DNA of 64,000 bases from Coniella vitis (taxonomy: Eukaryota > Ascomycota > Sordariomycetes > Diaporthales > Schizoparmaceae): NCBI GenBank assembly GCA_011317545.1, contig WUJK01000007.1:1798001-1862000 (forward strand), given 5' to 3'. A program made the position numbers and the translations under genes. The notes under the pieces were generated by a model. That model was given only the letters and a program-made list of their open reading frames with translations, made no database searches and was not told the DNA's origin. This document shows, piece by piece, positions 35,092-47,509 of the stretch. Position 1 is the first letter of the stretch. The number at the start of each line of letters is the position of its first letter.

Positions 35092-37835
35092 ATGTCCGTC
35101 CTGCAGGTAGAAGAGTGAGTCCAACTCCCAAACAGGGGCCCATCTCCTGCGACATGTGACGAGTGACACCGGCCTATTTGCTAACCGCCTGTCTCCTCCA
35201 CCGATACAGCCTGGTATCGTATCAGCTCAGAGCCAGCTACCTGACTGAGGTAGCCGACGGGGTCGGTGAGCGTCTCATCAGCCTCAACGAGAACTTCCTC
35301 AACTCGGCACCCTTCAAAGCAGCAGGCTGGCGCGTCAACCCCTCTCTTATCAAGCGCACCCACTCCCCCGAGATCCCAGCGGCTGTGCCCTCCGAATACT
35401 TTCAAGCCCCGCGCCGAATCGGTCTGACCCTCGAAGATGAGCCCGAAGAAGGCGGAATGCTGCATGGCGGCGGCAATGACACGGTTGGTCCTGGATTAGC
35501 GACCAAGAAGAGGAGGCGGCGGGAGCAAATGGAAGAGGAGGACAGCAGTGACCTGAGCGATGACAGCGACGAGGAGCCTGAGCGTGCTGCGCAGCAGATA
35601 AAGTTTGCCAAAATGCCTGTACGCAATCGTTCTGGCTCGTCGCCTTTGCAATCTTCATCACTGCGCCAGACAACATCTGCAAACTCGCCGCGACCGCCGC
35701 CTCGCCGGGGCTCGCAGTCTGCGCTAGAAACGGTTAAGGAACGGGCACGGCGCGATACAGTGACGAGCAGCGAGGTTTCTTCTGAGAATGAGCTAGACGG
35801 CAGTACTTATCAGCGGCACAGAGAGGCTGCTCGGGCAGCGGCAAAGGCCGTGCGCATTCAAACCAACCTCAACAAGTCGGAGCCTGCCATGGGCGTCAAC
35901 CGCCAGCATAGTGATTTGCTCGAGGAGGAAGAGGAGGATTCTGATGCTTCGGACATGTCGTCTGCTTTTAATGAAAGCCTTGAGTCCGCGTCTATACTGG
36001 CAGGCGATCTGGAAAAGCCACCACTGGCAAACATGTCGCCCTCGCATCAGCTCGTTGGCACCCCTCCAAGAGACTTCAAACGACAATCGACCATCAGGAG
36101 GTCGCATGTCCCACCACTCACACAGGTCGTCGGTGACCTGCCTCCAAGAAGACCCACAAGCACCATCCGACCCATCAGCATGATCCAACCCAAGAGCTTA
36201 ATCTCAGAGGCACTCAATGCCAAGAAGACCAAGCCAGCTACACCCTTCGAAAGCTTCGCTACGCTCTCCGGCAAAGGAGAGTCAAGCCCGCTCATGATAC
36301 GCATCTACAGTCCCTACTCCAGCGAGCCATCGAAACCGTTTGAGGTCCTCATCAGAAGAGTCACGCGCGATGATAATACGGCTGATCGTCCTGTCAACGT
36401 GGCCGATCTAATCGGCCTTTCCCTCTGGCGATACAACGAGGAGAAGCGCGAGCCAGCGCTGCCTCCAGACAAGCTGAACCTGAACTGGTGGACTTTGAAG
36501 ATGGTGGAGGAAGGCGGAGAGGTGGATGACGACTTCCCGCCTCTTGAGCGCACAAAGCCACTTTCGCAATTCGTTACTACGTCAAACAACAAAAGCGAAG
36601 GAGCAAGACCAACAGCTGCCATGCCTCGAATCGGCAGAGGCAGGGCCAATACCAAGATATATGATGACTTCGCGTTAGTGCCAGCCTCTCCACATGAGTT
36701 CGAGACCAACAAGGTCTTGACTCCGCAGTTTCAGGACGAGGCGGCTGCCGAGACTCCCAACGAAGAAGACGCGCCGCAGCCCAACGGAGGGTTGATGGAG
36801 AGCGCATCAGCAGCACAGCCGCCACCAGCAGCAGCGCCACACGCGTCAATAATATCATCATCCTTTTCCAAATCGCCTTCAGGTCGTCACAACCCTGTCC
36901 TGAATACAGTGTACCGTCCTGGTGCCAACATGCTCGACATTCCGCGACCGCAGGTGACAACAAGCAACACGTCGCGCGGTCAGCACAAGTTCCTGCGGAT
37001 ACATATTCACACGCCCGAAGCACCTTCGGGCCAGATGGTGACGGTAGACGTGACGACAGACATGTACATTGAAGAAGTTCTCGAGCTGGTCTGTCGCAAG
37101 CGGAATCTTGACAAGAACTTCCACATCCTCAAAATTCCCAATTCGGGCGCCGTTGCGCTGCTCGACCGGCCCGTCTCAGCCATTGGCGCGATGCAGGATC
37201 TCGAACTACACAAGCGCCGTTTTGGCGATCCGACGCTCAGCCAGTCGCCCGTGGGTCATTCGCCCGCCACACGGCTGCTCTTTTCGGAAATGGGCATGGT
37301 AGGCCGCAAGGCGGCGGCCAAGGCCAAGGGCATCCATCCACTCGCCAAAGAGGCCATGGCGCAAGAGGAGCTCACGCGCAATTCCAACTACCGCCGCTTT
37401 ATCGTGTGGCGTAAGCAAACAATGCGGTTTGCTGGTCTCAACGAGCGTTTGTTTGTCATTGATGGCGAGTACATCCACATTATTCCGTCATCGAATGGCA
37501 AGGCTGTCACCGACAGCAGCAGTAAGACGACCACGGTGCACTTTAGTAATGTCATTGGGTGCAAACTGTCGAGACGACACCCTTCTCAGTTCAAGGTACT
37601 GCGCCTCACTCGAGATCCTGTTTCTTGGTTTTTCTTTTTTGGTTTTCTTTTTTGGTTTTCTTTTTTTTTCTTTCAAGAATATGTATGTCTTATGTGTCTA
37701 ACCATTCTTTTCGATCAACAGTTTGTCATCTACCGCGAGAATGAATCAAAGCGATATGACTTTGAAGCCAAGAACGCAGACGAGGCTGCGGACATTGTCA
37801 GCACAGTTAAGAAGGGCATTCCACCAAATCAATGA
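35092..37835 (+). CDS. TORC2 subunit SIN1/AVO1
   Basis: Exons 35092-35114, 35210-37595 and 37722-37835 give 840 aa. SIN1 (yeast Avo1) is the core TORC2 subunit that recruits AGC-kinase substrates and places the complex at the plasma membrane. The 23-nt first exon gives MSVLQVED, joined to LVSYQLRASYLTEVADGVGERL. The domains are: acidic/Ser-rich N-terminal half; CRIM domain at about 365-510 (SPLMIRIYSPYSS, then NLNWWTLKMVEEGGEVDDDF); Ras-binding/ubiquitin-like domain at about 602-679 (FLRIHIHTPEAPSGQMVTVD); and PH domain at about 731-838 (YRRFIVWRKQTMRFAG to RYDFEAKNADEAADIV). Intron 2 (37596-37721, 126 nt) is T-rich, in phase and stop-free; an ORF-based call would wrongly fuse it into the PH domain as a Phe-rich insert. 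Confidence 0.93.
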
Positions 37836-38263
37836 GTGCCAGTGTAATCGAAGCCACATTCTCTTTGGCCGCATGCAGAAAGGAAGGTAATATAGAAGAC
37901 ACCACGAGCATGATCTTGGCCCTTGACCATGGCTATACCGAGACGGTATGTCAACCAAGTAGTGGCCCAAGATGAATATGACAAGATTATGAGACGAAGA
38001 TAGAATTGTGATAGCAGCAGACCTAGCAGCAAATGCCGCCGACCATCTTCTCCCTCTTCATTCCCCTACCTCCGTCAAAGCCCACGTTGTGGTTTGAAAG
38101 CGCTTGGCAGTCAGGCAGTGCAATGATTTCTCTCTACCGGGGTGTCTGCCCGTGTTTGAGTCCGAACAATCCTACCCAAGACATGTTGAAACATGAGAGT
38201 CTGGGGAGAGCTGCATGTGTAGGAAGAGGAGCTTTCACTTCCCGCGAGCGTGCCAAATATATA

Positions 38264-39690
38264 TACATAGTAAGTACTGTACATAGTATGTTGTACATGT
38301 ACTGCATGGCAGATATGGAGAGAGTGGGACATCCCGAAGAATGGGGAGTAGATGGAATGCAGTGCCGTCAGCACAGTATCACTCAGGCAACTCAGGCAGT
38401 CATCAGCCATGACAGCACAACATGCAGGATCGGAGAATGAAGTCTGTGAGATACTCCGACCGGCGGGTCTGGTCTCAACCGCTTTGAGCTGGTTTTCTGT
38501 GGGGGGCGGGGGGTTCATATATATATATATATATTTATTCTCCCGCACCGCAAAACCCTGAAGAACGAGAAAAAAAGTCCAAGATCTTGTGACAGCACAG
38601 CACAGCACAGCCATTCAACTTACGTACCACTAGAGGCAATCCGTACTATGGTATTAGTCTGGCAGTGCAGTGCCGCATGGCCTGACAGATGGAGGGAGGC
38701 TCAGGATGGATGGGGCGTCGTCCGCATTGGGCAGCTCGGGGAAATAGTGATAGTCGGTGTCCGTGTCGGCAGCAGCGGAAGAAGGAAGGGCAGTAAAGGG
38801 GATCCAAGCACTCGCAGTGGAAGCGATTTGACTTTGTGCACACGACTCGAGACGGACAGGTTGTTTATTCCTCGTCTTGTGTTTACGTATCCCCTGCCGG
38901 CGGATACACAATACACAATACATACACAGTAGTACAACATGCATGCTTGCTCATAGCCACACACATGGCCAAGTATTCACTCGACGAGCTGAGCAATATG
39001 GCACTGCCCTGTTCTCAAGACACTACTATGTAAGTGGTGTTCCAGATCAGCACCATGCTTATTGCGGCTGTTGTGCACTTACACGCTTGGAGGGGGCCAA
39101 TATACGTAGTATCCGCATTGGATTCGAGGCTTGTTAGTAGCGATGGTCTCGTGGTCAGGTTTGCCTTGCGATGGATGAGGAGACCGTGATGATATGGCCC
39201 CTGGACCCCTTTCTCTCTGGCCTTCTGTCAACGCAGCCTGGGATAGCAGCACAGCAAAGTCCGGGCACCCGTCACACAAGGCTGGGGGCTGCCTCCTGAA
39301 GCAGCAACGAGAAAGGCCGAGCAGCGAGCACATACTCTCACGTTTGACTCGCTTGGTTGGGGGGCACATCAAACAGACGAAAGCGCTCTTTGGAGTAACC
39401 GTTGGGATCATCAAAATAAGTCAATCACAAAGACTTGCACCGGGCCATATCGGCGAGGTTGACGAGTATTTAGGATGCCGGATCCTCGACCAGAATAAGG
39501 GTAGCCATAGTAGCGTCCACCTTTTGAAACAAGCCACTCTGCCCCCCAGGGGTCCTTGTTATGTACCTGTGTACTTGTTTGTTCCCTTGCGTGACGATCG
39601 GTCTGTTTCGGCAGCAAGCGGGTATTTTGACTACTACCTTCCGCCTTGTACTCTGCTCTACGGTACTACCCTGTACTACAGTACATAGTA
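38264..39690. repeat. TACATAGTA motif cluster C (4 copies)
   Basis: Exact copies at 38264-38272 (+), 38280-38288 (+), 39024-39032 (-) and 39682-39690 (+). The first two are direct repeats with a 16-bp period. Confidence 0.88.
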
Positions 39691-39922
39691 GCATGATAGG
39701 TACCTCCAATAAGCCCGTTGTGCTCATCTATCCACAACCTGGCTGTCTGACATATTGGGGGTGGGGGGGAGGCGCGTCCCTCCCGTGGAGCAGCAACGCA
39801 AGAAACCCCCAGTCTCTGGATCGGCAATGGAAGGGGTGGAGGATGATCTTGCTGTATGGAGAGCGCTGAGCTGCTATTCAGGCAGAGTTGATACTGTACA
39901 CGCGTGGCTTGCGGGAACAGGG

Positions 39923-39928
39923 TATAAA
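39923..39928 (+). promoter_or_regulatory. TATA box of the GPI-anchor-like gene
   Basis: TATAAA within GGTATAAAGAGG, 221 bp before the ATG at 40149, followed by a CTC-rich stretch that could be the leader. Confidence 0.55.
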
Positions 39929-40148
39929 GAGGCCTTGGCGAGGGTCCTCCTCCTCCTCCTCATCCTCCGCCGCGCAGCTGTCGCGCTCTCTTTTTGTATT
40001 TACATGTGATGCGCTGTTCCATTTATTGAATCACCGAACGAGGAGGCTCTATTTGTACTTCCATCATTTCGCAAAGGACCGACTTACAGCCCGACCGCCA
40101 GCTGCGTCGACCTCATTTACAAAATAACAAAAGCTACACTCAGCCACA

Positions 40149-40838
40149 ATGCGTCCAACCACACTCCTCATTGCCCTCGCAGCCTCGGCTGTTTCGGTGA
40201 GTTTTCTTTTCCGTTCCTCTCCCATCCGTTTTTCGTTCCCTCCAGGAGGAATACCAATTTCGCCAATACCGTAAAAGGCCACTGACGCATAACCTCCTCA
40301 ACCCATCCAGGCCCAAGACTTTGCCGACGCAACCCAAACAGAAAGCTCGGTCGACCCAGGCGGCATCCTTGAAACCGCCACCTCGGACGCAGGCAACGGG
40401 CTCTCCTCTGCCATAGCAGGCGTCACCTCAGCCGCCGCATCCATCGCTTCCGACATCACCTCGGACCTCGGCCTGAGCATCACGAGCACGCGCTCCTTTG
40501 CATCCGACGTCTCCAGTCTCCTGTCGGGTTTGTCCTCAGACATTGCGAGCGTGACGAGCGATGCGGCCAGTCGCGAGAGCTCGATTAGCTCCGTGCTAGC
40601 CACGGCGACGGGGAGCGTCAAGAGTAGTCTGAGTTCGGAGCTGAGTAGCCTGACGAGCTCCTTGAGTGACAAAGTGAGCTCGTTGAAGGCATCGGCGACG
40701 GGGTCGGCGGCCAGCACCGGTTCGGCGGCCAGCACCGGGTCGGCGAGCCAGACGAGCAACCCCGCGGGGCCGGCAAGGACGGCGGCTGTGGGCTTGGGAG
40801 CCTTGTTTGGGGGCGCTGCGGTATGGGCCAATTTGTAG
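40149..40838 (+). CDS. Small Ser-rich secreted protein, likely GPI-anchored
   Basis: Exons 40149-40196 and 40311-40838 give 191 aa. No family name can be given. The first exon codes a signal peptide (MRPTTLLIALAASAVS, with likely cleavage before QDF). The mature chain is about one-third Ser/Ala/Thr with regular Ser spacing (SDITSDLGLSITSTRSF, SSLSSELSSLTSSLSDK), which fits an O-glycosylated extended or helical cell-wall protein. Near the C-terminus are tandem TGSAAS units, then SNPAGPARTAAVGLGALFGG and a short hydrophobic tail ending WANL. That is the pattern of a GPI signal with an omega site around the SNPAG residues. A TATA box suggests regulated expression. The strong antisense frame is a composition shadow. 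Surface location is an inference. Confidence 0.75.
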
Positions 40839-41511
40839 TTCCAATGTCGAGTCTTGGAGTTGTCGGAGTTCGTTTTTTTCCCCGGTGATGTGCTTGGTCG
40901 CGGTTGTCGGATGGGTTGGGAGAAACACGATACGGTTACGCAAGGCACCCCCGTTCAGCACCACTCGTTTTCTTTTCTTTCACTCGGCGTTATCTGCTTT
41001 CCAGGATTGTTCTCGAAGGATACAAGACCGTGGCGTAGCAGCAATAAACTTTGTTAGTAGATGGTGCCATCATTTATATGCTCAGACTTACACTTGGTGC
41101 CAATACGCACGTATGCATGATTGTGTGCGTCACCTTCTTGACAACACCACATGCTCGGGGCTGCATTTCCGAGAGAATGCAACTTAAATTGCTACTTATC
41201 AACCCAATCGAATTGTTAGACAGCGACTGCACGATACAAGTCGGTCCAAACCTTGCAGGAAAGACCAAAAGCAGTCGAAATGCCGTGCACAAGCACAGCC
41301 AATTGCCACCACGGGCACAAAGGTACAAAAAAAAAGCCCATTCCCAAGCATAGAGTTGAGACCGTCCCTGAAGCTGAACGAATCTCCGTGTCTTGGTTCC
41401 GAGTGCTCATAACACTCGTTCAACAACCGAAGCGAAGCCGATTGGATTTCCACACCTCCACCGACGTAAAAGAACAATGAGTGGTATCTTGCTATTATGC
41501 TTGCTGCCTTT
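40839..41511. other. Intergenic between convergent genes
   Basis: 673 bp containing the 3' regions of the GPI-anchor-like gene (+) and SMC3 (-). No gene, repeat or RNA seen. Confidence 0.6.
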
Positions 41512-44500
41512 CTACCTCGGCGCCTGGCCCTCGACAAACTCGAGGGCATCTTCCGTATCATAGCAACCAATGGCTGACGACTTGTTCCTGAATGTCACGC
41601 CATAACACTTGTCTGCGACATGCACAATCTCTGGACGGAAAGTCGTGCAAATGAACTGTGTGCCGGCCTCCTTTGACAGAGACTGTAACAACTCGGCCAC
41701 AGCCGTCCGGTATTGCGCGTCGAGATTGGCGTCGACCTCGTCAAAGATGACAAACGGACTGCTCTCGGCGCTCTGCAGCGCAAAGATCAAGCAGAGGGCA
41801 CATAAACCTGGGATGGGATTAGCTGGGTCAGAATGGTTGAAGGATAGGATGAAATAACGACCAACGGACGGAGGGAGGGCTTACTCTTTTGACCACCGCT
41901 GAGTTGCTGGATCTTCTGCTGCTCGTCCATGACCTTCGAATTGAAAGACACGTTGATGCTCACACCCGTGTAGTTCTCGTAGCTGGAACCCTTGTTGTCA
42001 TCGTCAGAGTCTTCTGCTTCGCCACGGCGCTTGTCGGCCTTGCGCTCGATTCTTAAACGACCGTGACCTGCGGGGACTAGTCGTTCGAATATCTCGGCAA
42101 ACTCCTTGGAGACCTGCTTGAATGTACGCTCCACTGCCTCATCCTTACGTTCATCAAGGTGTGCAATGAGCTCTTCAATGGACGCTTGCGATGCATCGAG
42201 TTCTTCGCGTCGCTTGAGGAGCTGCTCCTGCTGGTTGGTGAAGCTGTTGTATTGTTCAAAGGCCTTCTTGTTGACATGCTTGTATTTTTTGAGTTTTTCG
42301 TTGCACGCGCGCAACCGCTTGTGGATATCATTCGTCTTGAGCTTCACAAACTTTGTGAATGCTTCATCTGGCAGGACGCCGAGATCCCGAATGTTCCTGG
42401 CAGACTCCTCAATGTCGTTTGTGATAAGGTGCTTCCTCTGCGCGCCCTTTTCTATCCTCTTCTGCTGGCGCTCAATTTGTCGTGCGAGGTCTTGCAACTG
42501 TTGCTGCTTGGCTTCTATTGTTGTTTCCACTTCCGCAATCTGGCTCCTGGCATCATCTGTCTGCGTCTCATTCTGCGCCAGCCTCTTCTCGATGGTATCG
42601 GCAAACTTCTGCAACTTCTTAACTTCCTTTTGGGCATCAGCATAGCTGTTGCCGCCATCTGCCGATGACGAGTTCTCAAAGGCCAAACTGCTCAGTTGAT
42701 CTTCCTTGAGCCGCAAGTTCTGGCGCAGGTCCGTCTCCAGAATCGCCTTCCGAGTACCCACTTCTCTGCGAGCCTGTGCTGCCTCGTTCCACTCCTTCTG
42801 CAGTTCTTGTACCTGTTTGCCAAGCACTTCGAGCTGCTGCTCCTCGTGTGCTGTCAACGCCTTCTTGAAATCGGATGACAATTCCTGTTCGAGGTTTTCT
42901 AGCATGCCTCCAAAATCGCGCATGTTCTTGTCAACCTGGTCCTTTCTCAGAATAGCTGCATCAAGATGCTCCCTTGCGCGCTCCAATTGGCTCTGCTTGT
43001 GCCTCAACTCGATCTTGAGGGGCTCCAGACCGCCATCTGCTCGGCGCAAACTCGTCTCGCTCTTTTGTAGCTCACCCAGAGCACGCGTGATTTCCTGGTC
43101 CTTCTGCTCCATTTCCTTTTGTATGGCTTTGGCCTTGGCCGAGATTTCGTCATGCTTGTCCCGCCATTGATTGACGGCCGACACGGCCTCGAGACGTGAC
43201 CTCCTTGTGTCGATGAAACCACCAGAAATCACACCTCTTTTGTTGATAATGTCTCCATCGGAGGTGATGGCATCGACGTTGTGACTTCTTGCATACTGGC
43301 TGCCAGTCTGCAGGTTGTTTGTCACGACCGTCTTGCCAAATACCTGTTGGAATGCGTCTTCAAATTGTGGATCGTAGTCAATTTTGCTAATCAGAGGAAC
43401 GATGTCGCTGGCGCGTGGCATATTGATCTTCCTTGGCTTGAGTTGTGCAAGAGGCATGAACGTAATACGACCGCCGTGTCTCTTAAAGAGTTCGGTTGCG
43501 AGGTTGCTTGCCGTCTTCTCATTGTCGACAACGTAGTGGAAAAGGCTGGTGCCTGCTGTTTGTTCCACAGCGATCCTGTACGCCTCTGGCACCTCCATGA
43601 GCTCGGCAAGTGTCCCGAAAGCACCAGGAATGTCCTTCTCTTGCTTGAGCTGACGCAAAGTAGCCAGACCTCTCGCTGTCGCATGATCCATGGCATGAGA
43701 TAGCTCGCGCTCGGCGCGATCCTTTTCCTCTCGCGTCTTGGCAAGGACCGTATCCAGCTTGTCATCTTCGCGCCGCAGTCTCTTTCTTTCCTCATTGAGG
43801 TTGTCGACGGTTTCCTGCGCTTGTGCAACTTGGTCTATCATCGATTGCCTTCCGCCGCCCCAGCTTTCGAGCTGGCTACGAAGACCTGCTATGTCCTTCT
43901 CCAGTTGCGTAATGGACTGCTTGACATTTTGTACTTCTTCCTCTGCGTCGAGGAAGACAGACTTTTGCTTGGCAATCGTCAGGTTGAGTTCGTTGATCTC
44001 TTTCTGCAAGAAAGAATCTCTCTCGGCCTTGGTCTTGAACTGGGCGCCGCGACTTTGCTTGTTGAGCAGACGTGTCCTGCTATTCTCTGCAGTGTCGAGG
44101 CTTCTCTTGATCTCATCCTCCTTCTTCTTGCGCTTCTCAAGTTCTGGAGTGAGCTTCTTAAGCTCTGCTTCCTTGGACTTGATTGCTTTTCTGACGGCCT
44201 CCAGCTCCTTGTCGTGTTGTCGCTTTGCTTGGTCGCGGGATGACTGGGTGTCTGCGAGGTTCTTTACTTTGAGCTCGGCTTTAGCGCGAGCCTTTGCGCT
44301 TTCGCGGCGGTCCTCCTCTAGCTGGCGGCGTTCAACCTTGAGCAGGTTGAGGTTCTGCTGCAAAGAGCTGAGTTTGGATTCGAGTTCTGCAATCGCCTTT
44401 TCTCCACGTGTGAATGCGACGCGTTGTTCCGAGTCGTTCTCCCCACCGTCTTTCATCGCCGCTTCAAGCTCCTCGAGAAGCTCTTCTGCGGCAACCTGTT

Positions 44501-45263
44501 GTTGGTAGTAGTATGCATACTCTAGACAACGACGCTCTCGATCGGCACTCTGGAACCCGCGGAGCTCTTCCTTTTCCTCTTCCAGCTCGCTCAGACGTTC
44601 CTTGATGTAAGCCAATAGTTCGTCAATCTTTTCTCTCTTGTTATTCGTCTCATTCATGATCTTTAATGACTCAGCGCGCTTGTCCTCGTACAGCTGGGTA
44701 CCTGCAATCTCCTTGAGGAGGTTCAAACGGTCCTTCTCCTTCATGTTGGTCAAGGCGGTCACGCGTCCCTGGGGCACAATGTAGAAGGGCTGGGTTCTTG
44801 AGAAACCTGCCGTGTCAAGGAGCTGCATGACTTCCTTCTTGGACCAGACCTTCTTGTCTACCGAATATTCATCCTTCTTGTGCCCGATCGTTCGCCGTAT
44901 GGCGACTTCATCTTCGTCAATGGTCGTGAAGCGGCGGTGGGGTTTCGAGTTATCGAAGATGACCTCGACATAAGCGGTGGCGACGGCCGAGCCAGAGCCC
45001 TCGTGCAACAGCGCGGCGCGCTCCTCGCGACTCAGGTTATTGTAGGCGTCACTCAGCACGAACCGAATGGCGGCGAAGAAGTTGCTCTTGCCGGAGCCAT
45101 TTCGTCCCACTACGACGTTTGTGCCGGGTGAAAAGGGCTCGATGATGGTTTGATCCTTGTAGCTAGGTTCTGTATGTTAGTATGCGGCGATAGCCCAAAG
45201 AGTGGCAGAATATGCGCGCGCAAACCTCTTGAAGCCCTGAATGATAATCTGCTTAATATACAT
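41512..45263 (-). CDS. SMC3: Cohesin subunit SMC3
   Basis: Exons 45263-45226, 45162-41885 and 41807-41512 give 1203 aa, the usual size. SMC3 pairs with SMC1 and the kleisin SCC1/RAD21 to form the cohesin ring that holds sister chromatids and shapes loops in the nucleus. The N-terminus MYIKQIIIQGFK continues as SYKDQT; Walker A is GRNGSGKS at 32-39. The Eco1-acetylated Lys pair is K108/K109 (GHKKDEY). Two coiled-coil arms flank a hinge near the middle (AGTSLFHYVVDNEKTASNLA, INKRGVISGGFIDTRRSRLE). The signature motif LSGGQK is at 1100-1105 and Walker B FVIFDEVD at about 1124-1131. Intron 2 falls exactly between LSGGQK and the following Ser. The first exon is only 38 nt, with a slightly unusual GTTTGC donor. 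All ATPase motifs are intact. Confidence 0.98.
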
Positions 45264-45878
45264 GTTGCCGGCCGGTCAACGCAACGGCGCGTCGCAGCTG
45301 TTGGGCGTATTTCCTTTGTGATCAATGCCCGCAAGAGTTATGCACCAGCACTGTGATGCGCGTAACGATGCCAGCAGATTTGTCGGCGCGGTGGCAGTGT
45401 GGCCAAGGAGAATGGCTGAAGGGTATCGGTTGGGTGTTGCTAGTCAAGAGGTACGCGACGCGACGACCAGATTTGGCCGGGATTGAAAGAGAGTAGCGCA
45501 ACCCCACCGAGTAAGACCAGTACAACGGGCTGACGTAAGCGAGGCGACACTTGGCACTATCAACGCTCCTCTGCTTCCAAAGCCTCGCATGTTCTTGGTC
45601 CCTGGCCACGACTCGGCTGCCCAAGTTTGGACGACAGCAAAGCCGTCAATTTAACCCTGCGTGATACTACCTCAAGGTCCTCATCGTCACTTTTCTATAC
45701 ACTTGCCACAATAATCTTCAGCCACTGTTTTTGCTTGGATGGAAGTGTTTATGTAGCGGGAGCCATACCGTCTTCTTTATACGTCCTTGCGCACAAAATC
45801 GCGCGAGCCAAGCCGGTCTTATGGCCCTATTTTGGGCTTATCTTGACGTGCAAATGGATATCGAGATGGGAGATATGC

Positions 45879-46924
45879 TACATAGTAGCAAATCAGTCAT
45901 AGCACCTTGATATACTAATGGGACCAGCTCAAGCCAGCCTATTTACCAACAAGTCAAGCGCAAGGACCGGGTTAGCGTACGCGTGATTCGGTAGGAATCG
46001 CCCCCATGCCTGCACCTCTCTGTCTGGCCATGACTGCCGGTGATGATCGTAGTGGTTGGAGTTGACCATACCAGAGGCACTCTTGCTTGTCTGTTGGGTC
46101 AGCGGTTGCTGACGGTTTGATGAGACTGGGAGCAAGACATTGCAAACGATCGGGGTGGTAGAACAGAAGCAGCCATCTGCACGTTGTGTCGGTCATGCTG
46201 TGACAGCGGGACGGCAAGAGGCACCTAGCAACCATTAAAAAGTACAATCTACATAGTAGTGAGGTACTATGTATATCTTGTCTAGAAGCACAACAGCTTA
46301 TGCAGGGATGCCCTCCTTTGATGCTTCAGAACCGTTCACAGTCCACATCTAGAGCTAGGCCCAGAAGGTCATCGACAGATGCTAATAGCCAAGCCAAAAA
46401 GTGGCCAGCCAGCCAGCCAGCCGGCCAGCCTTGTCTGCAGGAAAAGATCTTGTCGACCGTGAGTCAGGAGCTTTGGCCTAGTGCATATTGAGCTGTCTGT
46501 AAGTGTATATAGTACCTGCATAGTAACTGCCTGGGTAGATCCAAGCTTCTTATTGCAAGGAGGTAATAAGCAAGCCCAAATGGCTGCAACAGACATAAAT
46601 GTGACCTCTTGAGGGAGGTGGGGGTGATTTACCGATATATGTACATCATAGTAGTAAGGCTGTGACGGGGCCTGGTCCAGACTCCCAGGCACGTGCAAGA
46701 CAGAGAGCGAGGGAGGCCATCTTCAAAAGGACCTCCAAAAAATGACACAGTCTGCTTTGGACAGCTGTTAGGAACGTCCTTTGGACGAGAGGAGCTGAAG
46801 CCTTATCGCGTACACATCGTATAACCAATCTCGGTTGGTTCAGAGGCAGATCCCAGCCATACAACACGCCAGATGCGTGATTACTCAAAAAGGCATTAAG
46901 ACGTCCATCTGTATGTACTATGTA
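45879..46924. repeat. TACATAGTA motif cluster D (4 copies)
   Basis: Exact copies at 45879-45887 (+), 46250-46258 (+), 46265-46273 (-) and 46916-46924 (-). This is the densest group in the window, with further partial copies near 46518 and 46650. Confidence 0.88.
46250..46273. repeat. Inverted TACATAGTA pair (9-6-9)
   Basis: TACATAGTA, six bases GTGAGG, then TACTATGTA: perfect 9-bp inverted arms. It could form a hairpin or bind a dimer or tetramer; the function is unknown. Confidence 0.9.
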
Positions 46925-47480
46925 TGATAGACGGATGTTGCCATTGGCCCGGTATGTGTCAAAATACTGATACTCTGTACTCTGCACCGGCTACGTCGTC
47001 ATCATTGCTATTCCATAATTTTCAGGACAAGGCAGCCATGAGCTGGTTCTGTGTGCCAAAACGTGTTGCCGTTGCCTGAGCAGCCGCTAGCGTTGTGTTG
47101 CAATGCGTCGCGGTGCGTCGAGTGAGTGCAAAGGGCAAGGGCAAGGGCTAGGAGAGCTGGGCGCTGCGAGAGCAAAGTAGACAGGCTGAGAAAGAGGGCA
47201 AGCGAAGGACAGGTGGTGAGCCATGAGCCCCAAAGAAAAAGCCAAGCCAAGAAAAAATTTGGATTCTGCGCAGGTGCTCTTGGGGCCAAAGTGGCAGACA
47301 CGGGAGCAGGGAATGGCTGAGAGCGCTAACCCCGAATCAGTCAGGCACTGTACAGGGAAGTAACGGTTGGGGCCAGTTCCACACGATTATAAAAATAAGG
47401 ATACCTCAGATATAGAAGACCACGCCCGCCCGGGTGATTTTTCCCACAGGTTTGCTGCCGCCCGCTACTGCCCGCCCCCG

Positions 47481-47509
47481 CTGCTGCTGCTTGCTGCTGC
47501 TGCTGCTGC
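47481..47509. repeat. Interrupted CTG repeat in MOT1 upstream region
   Basis: CTG units with one CTTG interruption, about 840 bp before the MOT1 ATG. It resembles the tracts at 6252 and, inverted, 19238. Confidence 0.9.

Larger units (their letters stand above)
37836..40148. other. Intergenic gap before the GPI-anchor-like gene
   Basis: 2.3 kb with no supported gene. It contains four exact TACATAGTA motifs, an AT dinucleotide run at about 38517-38534 following a G run, and a TATA box (TATAAA, 39923-39928) about 220 bp upstream of the next start codon. Small frames on both strands overlap each other and show no family features. Confidence 0.6.

Noticed and set aside
40298..40948. 216-codon frame antisense to the GPI-like gene
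   Set aside because: Produced by the regular Ser/Ala/Thr codons of the sense gene, which has a signal peptide and GPI tail.
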